Counted from the first letter of the stretch, positions 50,378-60,164 are shown. The stretch: 64,000 nt of DNA from Deltaproteobacteria bacterium (GCA_016874795.1 VGTG01000009.1:1-64000); one strand, 5' to 3'. Notes: generated by a model not told the origin, from the letters alone. Numbers and translations: made by a program.

Positions 50378-51286
50378 TCAGTGATGAGGACGCGGGCGCG
50401 GCTGCAACCGCTCTGCGGCGGCGATCAGATCCGCTCCGATCTGCGTGATCTCGTCGCGAAGGGCCGCAGGCTCGTTGGAGAACGCCATCAGGATCACCTG
50501 ATCGACGCCGGCTTCCGCGTACCTCTCGAGCGCCGCGACGTCGCGCGCGGGCTTCAAGTACGGGGAGACGCTGACCTCGATCGAGTCGGGGCGTCGGCCG
50601 CGCCGCGAAAGCACGGCGTTCAGCTGCTCGATCTTCTCCGCGGCTTCGTCGGGCAGCAAGCTGAAGCCGAACCAGCCCTGGCCGAGGTCCGCGACGCGGC
50701 GGAGCGCGTTCATGCTCTCGCCGCCGAAGAGGATCGGCGGATGCGGCTTCTGGATCGGCTTCGGATTCATGCGCACGGGCGGGATCTCGAGAAGGTTCCC
50801 GCGATGGGACGAGACGTCCTCCGTCCACAGAGAGACCATCGCCGCGAGATACTCCCGGCAAAGATGCGCACGCTCGTCGAAGTCCGCGCCCAGAGCCTCG
50901 AATTCCTCGCGGAGCCAGCCGATCCCGACGCCGAAATCGAGTCTGCCGCCCGACAGCACGTCGCAGTCGGCCACCTGCTTCGCCGTGTAGATCGGCGGGC
51001 GCTGCGGCACGAGACAGATCCCCGTGCCGAGCCGGATTCTCTTCGTCACCATCGCCGCCGCGGCGATCGCAACGAACGGCTCGAGCATGCCGTTCTCGGG
51101 CCCGAGCGGGAGGTTTCCGTCCTGTGAGTACGGATACTTCGAGCGCGGGTTGTCCACGAGGACGACGTGCTCGGGGAACCAGAGCGAATGGAAGCCCGCT
51201 TCCTCGGCGGCGGTCGCGCCCGCGACCAAGAGCTCGCGAAGCTTCGCCGCGTCGCCGATCATCGGAAGGAAGATGCCGAGCTTCAT
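50378..51286 (-). CDS. LLM-class (luciferase-like) F420-dependent oxidoreductase
   Basis: A 302-residue TIM-barrel protein of the luciferase-like monooxygenase superfamily. Family features are MKLGIFLPMIGDAAKLRELLVAGATAAEEAGFHSLWFPEHVVLVD at the start, RIRLGTGICLVPQRPPIYTAKQVADCDVLSGGRLDFGVGIGWLREEFEALG, and PKPIQKPHPPILFGGES. The sequence is closest to the F420-dependent actinobacterial-type group, although FMN cannot be excluded. The start follows GGGAGACGGGA. No partner gene is obvious; the substrate is unknown. Confidence 0.9.
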   Translation of the reverse strand: MKLGIFLPMIGDAAKLRELLVAGATAAEEAGFHSLWFPEHVVLVDNPRSKYPYSQDGNLPLGPENGMLEPFVAIAAAAMVTKRIRLGTGICLVPQRPPIYTAKQVADCDVLSGGRLDFGVGIGWLREEFEALGADFDERAHLCREYLAAMVSLWTEDVSSHRGNLLEIPPVRMNPKPIQKPHPPILFGGESMNALRRVADLGQGWFGFSLLPDEAAEKIEQLNAVLSRRGRRPDSIEVSVSPYLKPARDVAALERYAEAGVDQVILMAFSNEPAALRDEITQIGADLIAAAERLQPRPRPHH

Positions 51287-51394
51287 TCCCGTCTCCCGAG
51301 TTCACCGGACGTCCCCGAGACGCCCGAGAGTCGCGATGTAGCCGACACCTCCCCCGACAGGCAAGCGAGCCCTCCATCCGCCGAGGATTCGCCG

Positions 51395-51658
51395 TCAGAT
51401 GACGCCGACGCGCGCAAGGACGCGGCGGATGAAGTGAGGGATCAGAGCGCCGACGTCAATGGCGAAACGGCCGACGCCAATGAAGAGATGGCCGACGTCG
51501 GCAAGACGCAAGCGGACGGCGCCTACGAGGTCGCGACGGCGAAGGCCGCCGGCGAGCACGAGATCGCCACGCAGCAGTTCGAAGCGATGAGCGGCGACGC
51601 GCGGGAGGCGTGCAAAGAGCGTGCGGACGCGAATTACGACTCTGCGAAGGCGGCGCCG
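51395..51658 (+). pseudogene. Remnant of a charged, helical envelope-type protein
   Basis: In the roughly 490-base gap before the next gene, one plus-strand frame reads like a true protein fragment: Asp/Ala-rich sequence followed by EVATAKAAGEHEIATQQFEAMSGDAREACKERADANYDSAKAA. This resembles small lipoproteins with a C...SGDAR..C pattern. There is no convincing start (a GTG at 51434 is possible), signal peptide or stop in a sensible place, and beyond 51660 the pattern disappears. I read it as a decayed gene. Confidence 0.4.
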
Positions 51659-51763
51659 ATAGCCCGGATGACACCGACAACCCTGTCGCTTCCACGATCG
51701 GCCGACGCCACTGCCGAGAGCCCGTCACCGGCCGCGCGTGCCTTCGCCCGCGAATTTCTGCAC

Positions 51764-51769
51764 TATACG
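51764..51769 (+). promoter_or_regulatory. -10-like element just before the acyl-CoA synthetase start
   Basis: TATACG lies seven bases before the ATG at 51777, in a locally AT-rich patch. Transcription would then start at or beside the ATG. No clear -35 is visible. Confidence 0.35.
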
Positions 51770-51776
51770 TGCCCGG

Positions 51777-53774
51777 ATGGGGAGCGAGTGGACCTGGCGG
51801 CCGGATCCCGAGCGCGTCGCGGCGACTCGGCTCGGACGCTTCCTCCGCCGCTGCGGCTTCGAGGTCTCGACCGGCGGCTATGCCGAGATGCACCGGTGGT
51901 CGGTCGAGGATCCCGAGCGGTTCTGGCGCGCGGCGATCCAGGAGCTCGGGATCGAGTTCCAAACTCCGTTCTCGCGCGTTCTCGACGCGAGCCGGGGTCC
52001 GGCCTGGCCGCGCTGGTTCGAGGGCGGGCGCATCAACGCCGCGCACAACTGCATCGACCGCTGGCGAGCAGGGCGGGCACCCGCCGTCGTCCTCGTCTGG
52101 GAGGGCGACGACGGCGAGCAGCGCACCTGGACGCTCGACGAGCTCGCGAGCGAGGTCGAGCGCGCGGCGGCCGCGCTCGCGGAGTGCGGCGTCGAAGCGG
52201 GCGATCGCGTCGCGCTCTACCTGCCGATGCTGCCCGAGACGGCTGCGGCGCTCGTCGCGACGCTTCGTCTCGGCGCGGTCGCCGTTCCGTGCTTCTCCGG
52301 CTACGGCGCGGAGGCGGTCGCGACGCGGCTCGCGGATTCGGAAGCGAAGGTGGTGATCACCGCCGACGGCTTCCGGCGTCGAGGCAGCGCCGTCCCGATG
52401 AAGGAGACCGCGGACCGTGCGATCGAGATCGGCGGCGCTTCGGTGCGCCACGTCCTCGTCGTGCGACGGCTCGGACGCGAGCCCGGAGACCTCGGCTGGA
52501 TCGAAGGTCGCGATGTCTTCTGGCCTGCTCCGGACGCGTCCGGCAGCGCTTCCGCAGCGCCGGAGATCGCCGACACCGCGGCCTCCGATCCCGCGCTCCT
52601 CATGTACACGTCCGGCACGACCGGTCGTCCGAAGGGCGTCGTCGCGACGCAGGCCGGCTTCCCTCTCAAGATCGCGACGGACATGGCGTACTGCTTCGAC
52701 GTCGAAGCCGGCGACCGCGTCCTCTGGGTGACCGACATCGGCTGGGTGATGGGACCATGGGAAGTTCTCGGCACGCTGACGCTCGGCGCTTCGATGGTGC
52801 TCCTCGAAGGCGCACCCGACTACCCCGGTCCGAACCGGCTCTGGCAGATGGTCGAGCGTCACCGCGTGACCCATCTCGGCGTCTCGCCGACGCTCGTGCG
52901 CGCGCTCCTCGAGCACGGCGACACGTGGGTCGTGAAGCACGACCGCTCGAGCCTCCGCGTCCTCGGCTCGACGGGCGAGCCGTGGAATCCCGATCCCTAC
53001 CTCTGGTTCTCGCGCGTCGTCGGCGGCGGCCGCTGTCCGATCATCAACTACAGCGGCGGGACCGAGATCGGCGGCGGCATCCTCGGCTGCACCCTGCTCC
53101 ACCCGCTCGCGCCGTGCACGTTCTCCGTGCCCATCCTCGGCGTCGACGCCGACGTGTGGGACGAGAGCGGCAAGCCGGTGCGCGGCGCGGTCGGCGAGCT
53201 CGTCGTGAAGCGTCCCTGGCCCGGCATGACCGACGGATTCTGGCGCGACCCGAAGCGCTACGAGGAGACCTACTGGTCGCGCTGGCCGAACACCTGGGTC
53301 CATGGAGATTGGGCGCGAGTTGCCGATAACGGGCTCTGGGTGATCGAGGGACGCTCGGATGACACGATCAAGATCGCAGGGAAGCGCCTCGGCCCGGCCG
53401 AAGCCGAATCTCTCCTCGTCGCGCACCCCGACGTCATCGAGGCCGCCGCGATCGAGGTCCCGCACGAGAAGAAGGGCGGCGCGCTCGTCTGCTACGTCGT
53501 GCTCCAGAAGTCGCGCGTTCCGGACGAGACGCTGCGGAACGAGCTCAAAGCTCTCGTCGCGGACGGCCTCGGCAAGGCGATGAGGCCGGAGGCGGTCCGC
53601 TTTGCGCGAGAGCTCCCGAAGACCCGCAACGCCAAGATCATGCGCCGCCTCGTCCGCGCCGTGCACCTCGAGGCCGCGGGAGGAGCGGCCGGGCAAGGTC
53701 CGGCGAGCGCGCTCGGCGACATCTCGTCCCTCGAGAACCCCTCGGCTCTTGACGCCATCCGCGAAGCGCGCTGA
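51777..53774 (+). CDS. Acetyl-CoA-synthetase-like AMP-forming ligase
   Basis: A 665-residue ANL-superfamily enzyme that activates a carboxylic acid to acyl-AMP and then acyl-CoA. The ATP/AMP loop is LLMYTSGTTGRPKGVV near 280, followed by WVTDIGWVMGPWEVLGTL. Motifs A5 (NYSGGTEIGGG), A7 (GDWARVADNGLWVIEGRSDDTIKIAGKRLGPAEAE) and the catalytic Lys region (ELPKTRNAKIMRRLVR) are intact. The length and the N-terminal EDPERFWRAAIQELGIEF point to the acetyl/propionyl/acetoacetyl-CoA synthetase branch. The substrate is not assigned. It ends ten bases before the RND efflux operon. Confidence 0.93.
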   Translation: MGSEWTWRPDPERVAATRLGRFLRRCGFEVSTGGYAEMHRWSVEDPERFWRAAIQELGIEFQTPFSRVLDASRGPAWPRWFEGGRINAAHNCIDRWRAGRAPAVVLVWEGDDGEQRTWTLDELASEVERAAAALAECGVEAGDRVALYLPMLPETAAALVATLRLGAVAVPCFSGYGAEAVATRLADSEAKVVITADGFRRRGSAVPMKETADRAIEIGGASVRHVLVVRRLGREPGDLGWIEGRDVFWPAPDASGSASAAPEIADTAASDPALLMYTSGTTGRPKGVVATQAGFPLKIATDMAYCFDVEAGDRVLWVTDIGWVMGPWEVLGTLTLGASMVLLEGAPDYPGPNRLWQMVERHRVTHLGVSPTLVRALLEHGDTWVVKHDRSSLRVLGSTGEPWNPDPYLWFSRVVGGGRCPIINYSGGTEIGGGILGCTLLHPLAPCTFSVPILGVDADVWDESGKPVRGAVGELVVKRPWPGMTDGFWRDPKRYEETYWSRWPNTWVHGDWARVADNGLWVIEGRSDDTIKIAGKRLGPAEAESLLVAHPDVIEAAAIEVPHEKKGGALVCYVVLQKSRVPDETLRNELKALVADGLGKAMRPEAVRFARELPKTRNAKIMRRLVRAVHLEAAGGAAGQGPASALGDISSLENPSALDAIREAR

Positions 53775-53784
53775 AGAGTGCCGG

Positions 53785-55365
53785 ATGGGAAGGAGGGGTG
53801 GTGCATGGGCGGCGGCCGGCGTCGGCCTGCTGCTCGGCGGCTGCATGATCGGGCCGAGCTTCCAGTTGCCGCAGGCGCCGCTCGCGCAACGCTGGTCGGA
53901 GGCGGTCGGCGACTCCGTCGACACGACGCGGCAGGACTACCGCGAATGGTGGGATGTCTTCGGCGATCGGGTGCTGAGCCGCCTCGTCGAGACCGCGTAC
54001 CAGCAGAACCTGACGCTGCAGATGGCCGGCGTCCGCGTGCTCGAGGCGCGTGCGCAGCTCGGCCTCGCGATCGGCGAGCTCTATCCGCAAGAGCAGCAGA
54101 TCAGCGGCGAGGTGAGCTACAACCGCATCCCCGTCTCGATTCCCTACAACATCATCAACAGCAACTACTGGCAGGGCCTCGTCGGCGCGCAGGCCGCGTG
54201 GGAGATCGACCTCTGGGGGAAGATCCGCCGCGAGGTGCAATCCGCCGACTACGCGTTCCTCGCTTCCGTCGCGGACTACGACGACGTGCTCGTCACGCTG
54301 ACGGCCGACGTCGCGAGCGCCTACGTGCAGCTCCGCACGCTCGAGAAGCGGCTCGCGATCGCGCGCGAGAACGTCGAGCGGCAGAAGTTCGCCGTGCGCA
54401 TCGCCGACTCGCGCTTCCGCGGCGGCGTCGTCTCGAAGCTCGACGTCTATCAGGCAGAGAACGTCCTCGGTGCGACGGAGGCGGCGATCCCCGCTCTGAC
54501 GATCGAGCTCGAGGAGACGAAGAACGGGCTCGCGGTGCTGCTCGGCATCCCGCCCGACCAGATCGAAGCGCACCTGACGGTCTCGGCGGACATCCCCGAA
54601 GCGCCGCCGCAGGTCGCGGTCGGGATTCCGGCCGAGCTCCTGCGCCGTCGCCCGGACATCCGCGCCGCGGAGCTCGACGCCGCGGCGCAGTGCTCGCAGA
54701 TCGGCGTCGCGAAGGCGGACCTGCTGCCGGCGTTCACGCTCCTCGGGAACGTCGGCACGCTCGCGACGGACGTCGGCCGTGGCGATCTCGGCGACCTCTT
54801 CTCGGCGAAGAGCCTGAGCTACTCCGCCGGGCCGGCCGTGCAGTGGAACATCCTCAACTACGGACAGATCACGAACAACGTCCGCATCCAGGACGCGCGC
54901 TTCCAGGAGCTCCTCGCGAGCTACCAGAACACCGTCCTCGCGGCGCAGGAAGAAGTCGAGAACGGCATCACCGTGTTCTCGCAGTCGCGCATCCAGGCGG
55001 ACCGCCTCGCCTACAGCGCGAAAGCGGCCGCCGGCGCGGTCCGGATCGCAATGAACCAGTACAAGGAAGGCACGGCCGACTTCACGACCGTCCTCACCGC
55101 CGAGGAGAACCTCTACACGGCGCAGGACAACCTCGCGGTGGCTCGCGGCAACATCCCGCTCGGCTTGATCGCGACGTACCGCGCTCTCGGCGGCGGCTGG
55201 CAGATCCGCGAAGGAAACGACTTCGTTCCGGCCGCGACGCGCGAAGAGATGGCGGAGCGGACGAACTGGGGAGAATGGCTCAGCCCCGAGCTGCTGTCGC
55301 CCGAGACGCCCGGCTTGCCGGGACCCGAGGACGCCGGCTCGGTCGTGCGACCGCCGGAGTGGTGA
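53785..55365 (+). CDS. RND efflux outer-membrane lipoprotein (OprM/NodT family)
   Basis: A 526-residue outer-membrane channel. The ATG at 53785 starts a lipoprotein signal with lipobox LGGC near residue 20 (GLLLGGCMIGPSF). The two TolC-type repeats are visible as WWDVFGDRVLSRLVETAYQQNLTLQMAGVRVLEARAQLGLA and, later, VEIPAELLRRRPDIRAAELDAAAQCSQIGVAKADLLPAFTLLG (RRPDI hallmark). It is the first of three genes for a tripartite pump; the adaptor gene follows 20 bases downstream. Confidence 0.94.
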   Translation: MGRRGGAWAAAGVGLLLGGCMIGPSFQLPQAPLAQRWSEAVGDSVDTTRQDYREWWDVFGDRVLSRLVETAYQQNLTLQMAGVRVLEARAQLGLAIGELYPQEQQISGEVSYNRIPVSIPYNIINSNYWQGLVGAQAAWEIDLWGKIRREVQSADYAFLASVADYDDVLVTLTADVASAYVQLRTLEKRLAIARENVERQKFAVRIADSRFRGGVVSKLDVYQAENVLGATEAAIPALTIELEETKNGLAVLLGIPPDQIEAHLTVSADIPEAPPQVAVGIPAELLRRRPDIRAAELDAAAQCSQIGVAKADLLPAFTLLGNVGTLATDVGRGDLGDLFSAKSLSYSAGPAVQWNILNYGQITNNVRIQDARFQELLASYQNTVLAAQEEVENGITVFSQSRIQADRLAYSAKAAAGAVRIAMNQYKEGTADFTTVLTAEENLYTAQDNLAVARGNIPLGLIATYRALGGGWQIREGNDFVPAATREEMAERTNWGEWLSPELLSPETPGLPGPEDAGSVVRPPEW

Positions 55366-55385
55366 CGATGCGGGAGGGAGATGGT

Positions 55386-56582
55386 ATGTCGTCGCGGAAG
55401 AAGCGCAGCCTCACCACGGCGCTGCTCGGCCTCGTCGCGGGAGCGGCGGTCGCCGGCTGTGGCGGGAGCTCGACTCCCGCGACGCCACCGCCGGAGGTGA
55501 CGGTCGCGCAGCCGACCGCCGGAGAGGTGACGAGCTATGTCGAGTTCACGGGAAACACGGCGGCGACCGACTCCGTCACGCTCGTCGCGCGCGTCGAGGG
55601 CTATCTCGAGGAGATCCACTTCACGGACGGAGCGGTGGTGAAGAAGGGGGATCTGCTCTTCACGATCCAGCAGAGCCAGTACGAGGCGCAGCTCCAGCAG
55701 GCGCAGGCGGAGGTCGCGGCGCAGAAGGCGGCCCTCGTGCACGCGAAGACGGAGCTCGGCCGCTACACGCAGCTCGTCAAGGAGGACTCGGCGCCGCAGA
55801 CGCAGGTCGACCGCTGGGTCTATCAGCGCGACGCAGCGATCGCGGCGCTCTCGAGCGCCGAAGCGCAGGTGCGGCTCGCGCAGCTCAACCTGAGCTACAC
55901 GGAAGTCCGCGCGCCGTTCGACGGCCGGATGGGACGTCACCTCGTCGACCCCGGAAACCTCGTGAAGGCCGCGGGCGGGGCGACGAACCTCGCCGAGATC
56001 GACAAGACCGATCCGCTCTACGTCTACTTCACGATCGACGAGCGCGAGCTGCTCCGCCTGCGCGAGATGCGAAAGCGGCAGAAGGATACGGCCGGCCCCG
56101 GAGGGCTCGCGCGGCGCGCGATTCCCGCCGAGTACGGACTCCTCGACGAAGACGGCTTTCCCCACCAGGGAACGCTCGACTTCGCTTCGCTGAGCGTCGC
56201 GCCGACGACGGGGACGCTGCAGGTGCGCGGCGTCTTCCCGAATCCCGACCCGGGCGTCCTCCCGGGGCTCTTCGTCCGGTTGCGCGTGCCGATGGGCGAG
56301 TCTCCCGACGCGATCCAGATCGCCGGCGAGGCGATCAGCTTCGACCAGCAGGGCGAGTACGTGCTCGTCGTCAACTCGGACGACGTCGTCGAGCGCCGCG
56401 CGATCGAGACCGGTGCGCAGGTCGACGATCGGTTCGTCGTCGTGAGCGGACTTTCGACCTCCGACTGGGTCGTCACCGCGGGTCTCGCGCGCGCGATCCC
56501 GGGACGAAAGGTCGCGCCGGATCGGACGGGCTCCGCGCCGCAGCCGTCGCCGACCGAGTCGCCTGCCGGGTCGCCGTCGTAG
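55386..56582 (+). CDS. RND efflux periplasmic adaptor (MFP) lipoprotein
   Basis: A 398-residue membrane fusion protein. The ATG at 55386 follows GGGAG, and the signal ends in a lipobox (AVAGC). The lipoyl halves surround a helical hairpin: VTLVARVEGYLEEIHFTDGAVVKKGDLLFTIQQSQYEAQLQQAQAEVAAQKAAL and LNLSYTEVRAPFDGRMGRHLVDPGNLV. The beta-barrel and membrane-proximal parts follow to AGLARAIPGRKV. The tail is Pro/Ser-rich. It links the pump encoded 15 bases downstream to the OprM-like channel. Confidence 0.95.
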   Translation: MSSRKKRSLTTALLGLVAGAAVAGCGGSSTPATPPPEVTVAQPTAGEVTSYVEFTGNTAATDSVTLVARVEGYLEEIHFTDGAVVKKGDLLFTIQQSQYEAQLQQAQAEVAAQKAALVHAKTELGRYTQLVKEDSAPQTQVDRWVYQRDAAIAALSSAEAQVRLAQLNLSYTEVRAPFDGRMGRHLVDPGNLVKAAGGATNLAEIDKTDPLYVYFTIDERELLRLREMRKRQKDTAGPGGLARRAIPAEYGLLDEDGFPHQGTLDFASLSVAPTTGTLQVRGVFPNPDPGVLPGLFVRLRVPMGESPDAIQIAGEAISFDQQGEYVLVVNSDDVVERRAIETGAQVDDRFVVVSGLSTSDWVVTAGLARAIPGRKVAPDRTGSAPQPSPTESPAGSPS

Positions 56583-56597
56583 AGCGAAGATCCGGCG

Positions 56598-59500
56598 ATG
56601 TCCAGGTTCTTCATCGAGCGGCCGATCCTGGCGAACGTCATCGCCATCATCACGATGGTGATCGGTGTCGTCTGCCTGCTGAGCCTTCCCGTCTCGGAGT
56701 ATCCCGCGATCGTCCCGCCGACGATCCAGGTGAGCACGAACTATCCGGGCGCGAGCGCCGAGATCGTCGCGCAGACCGTCGGCATCCCGATCGAGCAGGC
56801 CGTGAACGGCGTCGAGGACTCGATCTACATGGAGTCCACGAGCGGCAGCGACGGCAGCTACACGCTCACGATCACCTTCTCGATCGGAACGGACCTCGAT
56901 ACGTCGCTCGCACTCGTGCAGAACGCCGCGAACGGCGCGGTCGCGCAGCTCCCGTCGCCCGTGCAGGCGCAGGGAGTCAACGTCCGGAAGGTCAGCACCA
57001 ACATCCTCCTGATCGAGAGCCTCTACTCGGACGATGACCGCTTCGACGAGACCTTCCTCAGCAACTACGCGCTCATCAACCTGCAGAACCCGATCGCGCG
57101 ACTCCCCGGCGTCGGCCAGGTCACGATTTTCGGTGCCGGCCCGTACAGCATGCGCATCTGGCTCGATCCGCAGAAGCTCGACGCGTTCGGCTTGACGGTC
57201 CTCGACGTGCAGAACGCGATCCAGGCGCAGAACGTCCAGGTCGCGGCGGGGCAGCTCGGCGGACCGCCGGTCGACGCGGATCAGGTCTTCCAGTTCACCG
57301 TCAACACGCTCGGACGGCTCTCGACGGTCAGCGAGTTCGAGAACATCATCGTTCAGGCGAAGACGCCGTCGACGGAGGTCTCGCAGCTCCAGCAGGGACG
57401 CAACCAGACGCCGAGCGCCGCCATCGTGCGCGTGAAGGACGTCGCACGCGTCGAGCTCGGACAGCAGGTCTTCTCGATCTTCTCCGGCATCAGCGGCAAG
57501 AAGGCCGCGCACATCGCCATCTTCGCGCTCCCCGGCGCGAACGCGCTCGACGTCGGCGTCGAGACGCGCGTGCTGATGGAGAAGATGAGCCAGTCGTTCC
57601 CGGAGGGGCTGAAGTACACGTCCCTGTACGACACGACGGTCTTCGTCGAGCAGTCGATCGACGCGGTCTACCAGACGCTCCTGATCGCAGGCGTGCTGGT
57701 CCTGATCGTGATCATGCTGTTCCTGCAGAACTTCCGCGCGATGCTCGTACCGGCGACGACGGTCCCGGTGACGATCATCGGCGCTTTCGCGGCGATGGCC
57801 CTCCTCGGCTTCACCGTAAACTTGATGACGCTCTTCGCGCTGATCCTGGCGATCGGCATCGTCGTCGACGACGCGATCGTGATCGTCGAGAACGCCTCGC
57901 GGCACATCGAGCGCGGGCTTCCGCCGAAGGAGGCCGCGATCCAGGCGATGGCGGAGCTGACGGGACCGGTCCTCGGGATCACGCTCGTGCTGACGGCCGT
58001 GTTCCTGCCGGCCGCGTTCCTCCCCGGGATCACCGGGCAGATGTTCCAGCAGTTCGCCCTCGTCATCACCGCGACCGCGATCATCAGCGCGATGAACGCG
58101 CTCACGCTGAAGCCGACGCAATGCGCGCTCTACCTGAAGCCGATCCCCAAGGACCGGCAGCCGAACCGCTTCTACCGCGGCTTCAACGCGCTGTACGCCG
58201 CCGTCGAGCGCCACTACGTCTCGCTCGTGACGCGGATGGTGAAGCGGCCGCGCACGATGGCGGCGATCTTCCTCTCCGTCGTCGGAATCGCGTTCTACGC
58301 GTTCACGGTCTACCCGACCGCGCTGATGCCGCTCGAGGACCAAGGGTACTGCGTCATCGTCGCGGAGCTCCCGCCGGGCGCGGCGCAGCCGCGCGTGCGC
58401 GAGGTCGCGAACGAGATCGGCGACGTCCTCTCGAAGGCTCCCGGCATCAAGGGCTGGGTCTCGATCGGCGGATACTCGGCGCTCGATTCCGCGAAGATCT
58501 CGAACGTCGTCACGGTGTTCGCGATCTACGAGGCCTGGGACAAGCGACCGCCCGGTGTGAGCCAGGCGACCATCCTCCCCGACCTCCAGCAGCGCTTCAA
58601 CGCGATCCGGAAGGCGACCTTCGCGGTGCTGCCGCCCTCCCCGATCCCCGGCCTCGGCGTCGCGTTCGGCTTCGCGATGATGATCGAGGACCGCGCGAGC
58701 GCCGGCCTCGCGGAGCTGCAGAAGGCGGTGAACGAAGTCCTGCACGCGGCGCAGGACAAGGAGGGCTTCCTCCGCATCGGGTTCACGACCTTCAGCGCCT
58801 CGTCGCCGCAGCTCTACCTCGAGATCGATCGCACGATGGTGGAGTCGCTCGGGCTCGAGATGAACGACGTCTTCCAGACGCTGCAGACGTACCTCGGCTC
58901 GACGTACGTCAACCAGTTCGACAAGTTCAATCAGAGCTTCCAGGTCCGCATGCAGGCCGGCGCGGACTATCGCCGCAAGCTCGACGACATCGGGCGGCTC
59001 TACGTCGCGAACCGCGACGAGCAGATGGTCCCGCTCGGTGCGCTGCTGAGCGTACGGCGCGTGCTCGGCTCGGAGCTCGTCACGCGCTACGACCTCTATC
59101 CGGCCGCCCAGATCACCGGGATCCCGATGCCGCGCTACAGCTCCGGCGAGGCCATGGACATCATGCAGGGCTACGCGGAGCAGCTCCTGCCCGCGGGATT
59201 CGCCTACGATTGGACGGGCCTCTCGTACCAGGAGAAGCTCGTCGGCAGCCAGATGTACCTGATCTTCGGCTTGTCGATCCTGCTCGTCTTCCTCGTGCTG
59301 GCGGCACAGTACGAGAGCTGGACCGACCCCGCGACGGTGATCCTCGTCGTGCCGATGGGGATCGTCGGGATCATGATCGCGCTCGTCGCGCGGCGCTTCC
59401 CGATCGACCTCTACACGCAGGTCGGGCTCGTCTTGATCATCGCGCTCGCGGCGAAGAATGCGATCCTGATCGTCGAGTTCACACGCGAGCTGCGCGGCGA

Positions 59501-59777
59501 GGGCATGGGCGCGGCCGAGGCCGTCGTCGAGGCGACGCGTCGGCGCTTCCGTCCGATCCTGATGACGTCGATCGCGTTCATCCTCGGCGTCGTGCCGCTT
59601 CTCACGGCGGGCGGCGCCGGCGCGGCTTCACAGCAGGCGATCGGCACGGTGGTGTTCGGCGGGATGCTCGCCTCGACGCTGCTCGCGATCCCGTTCGTGT
59701 CGGTGTTCTACGTGCTGATCCACGAGCTCAGCGAGAAACGGGCACCGAGCCCGGTGACCACCGGACTCGGCGCCTAG
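56598..59777 (+). CDS. RND multidrug efflux transporter (AcrB/HAE1 family)
   Basis: A 1059-residue inner-membrane proton antiporter with 12 helices and two large periplasmic loops. Clear HAE1 features are MSRFFIERPILANVIAIITMVIGVVCLLSLPVSEYPAIVPPTIQVSTNYPGASAEIVAQTV, the TM4 proton relay ALILAIGIVVDDAIVIVENASRHI with the paired Asp residues, GPVLGITLVLTAVFLPAAFLPGITGQMFQQFALVI, and the TM10-12 region ALAAKNAILIVEFTRELRGEGMGAAEAVVEATRRRFRPILMTSIAFILGVVPL. The length fits AcrB (1049). Substrates are probably hydrophobic toxins or drugs. Confidence 0.97.
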   Translation: MSRFFIERPILANVIAIITMVIGVVCLLSLPVSEYPAIVPPTIQVSTNYPGASAEIVAQTVGIPIEQAVNGVEDSIYMESTSGSDGSYTLTITFSIGTDLDTSLALVQNAANGAVAQLPSPVQAQGVNVRKVSTNILLIESLYSDDDRFDETFLSNYALINLQNPIARLPGVGQVTIFGAGPYSMRIWLDPQKLDAFGLTVLDVQNAIQAQNVQVAAGQLGGPPVDADQVFQFTVNTLGRLSTVSEFENIIVQAKTPSTEVSQLQQGRNQTPSAAIVRVKDVARVELGQQVFSIFSGISGKKAAHIAIFALPGANALDVGVETRVLMEKMSQSFPEGLKYTSLYDTTVFVEQSIDAVYQTLLIAGVLVLIVIMLFLQNFRAMLVPATTVPVTIIGAFAAMALLGFTVNLMTLFALILAIGIVVDDAIVIVENASRHIERGLPPKEAAIQAMAELTGPVLGITLVLTAVFLPAAFLPGITGQMFQQFALVITATAIISAMNALTLKPTQCALYLKPIPKDRQPNRFYRGFNALYAAVERHYVSLVTRMVKRPRTMAAIFLSVVGIAFYAFTVYPTALMPLEDQGYCVIVAELPPGAAQPRVREVANEIGDVLSKAPGIKGWVSIGGYSALDSAKISNVVTVFAIYEAWDKRPPGVSQATILPDLQQRFNAIRKATFAVLPPSPIPGLGVAFGFAMMIEDRASAGLAELQKAVNEVLHAAQDKEGFLRIGFTTFSASSPQLYLEIDRTMVESLGLEMNDVFQTLQTYLGSTYVNQFDKFNQSFQVRMQAGADYRRKLDDIGRLYVANRDEQMVPLGALLSVRRVLGSELVTRYDLYPAAQITGIPMPRYSSGEAMDIMQGYAEQLLPAGFAYDWTGLSYQEKLVGSQMYLIFGLSILLVFLVLAAQYESWTDPATVILVVPMGIVGIMIALVARRFPIDLYTQVGLVLIIALAAKNAILIVEFTRELRGEGMGAAEAVVEATRRRFRPILMTSIAFILGVVPLLTAGGAGAASQQAIGTVVFGGMLASTLLAIPFVSVFYVLIHELSEKRAPSPVTTGLGA

Positions 59778-59786
59778 TCAGACGAT

Positions 59787-60011
59787 CTACTCGACGCGGT
59801 TGGTCGCGCGGTAGAAGAGGTAGTCGGTCTCGTAGGGCACGAGCTGCCGCGCTCCGACGTGCGCGGCTTCGCTGCAGCCCGTCGTCGGCTTGACGCCGCC
59901 GGAGGTGTTGATCCGCTGAATGTACGAGGCACGCGCAATCCGGATGCCGCCGGTCGGACCCGCTTCCGCGCCGACGACCTTCAGGCGCAGCCAGAGGATG
60001 GTTCCCGGCAC
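59787..60011 (-). pseudogene. 3' fragment of a DUF3455 protein
   Basis: 74 codons before the TAG at 59787 match the C-terminal half of DUF3455 proteins: VPGTILWLRLKVV, IARASYIQRINTSGGVKPTTGC and ARQLVPYETDYLFYRA. Upstream of about 60011 the similarity stops abruptly and no start codon is usable, so the 5' half is missing. The breakpoint lies 11 bases from the start of a second truncated gene on the other strand. Confidence 0.65.
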
Positions 60012-60022
60012 GACGTGCTCCC

Positions 60023-60121
60023 GGTCCAGGCGCCTCGCTCGCGAGGATCGACGGCGGTCACTTCCTGATGGAGGAGCGGCCCGCCGAAGTACTCGAAGCG
60101 CTGCGCGCGTTCGGGCTCTGA
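60023..60121 (+). pseudogene. 3' fragment of an alpha/beta hydrolase
   Basis: 32 codons ending at the TGA at 60119-60121 read GPGASLARIDGGHFLMEERPAEVLEALRAFGL, the standard tail of an alpha/beta hydrolase, with the catalytic histidine in GGHFL. No 5' part exists: just upstream lies the truncated DUF3455 gene on the other strand. It differs from the intact hydrolase immediately downstream and is not its duplicate in sequence. Confidence 0.65.
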
Positions 60122-60158
60122 GAGAGCGCTGCGTTCGGCTCGGCGAGCCGCATTGCGA

Positions 60159-60164
60159 TAGAAT
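60159..60164 (+). promoter_or_regulatory. -10 element giving a leaderless hydrolase transcript
   Basis: TAGAAT is a good -10 hexamer and ends eight bases before the GTG at 60173. There is no ribosome-binding site between them. The start of transcription would coincide with the start codon. Confidence 0.5.
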
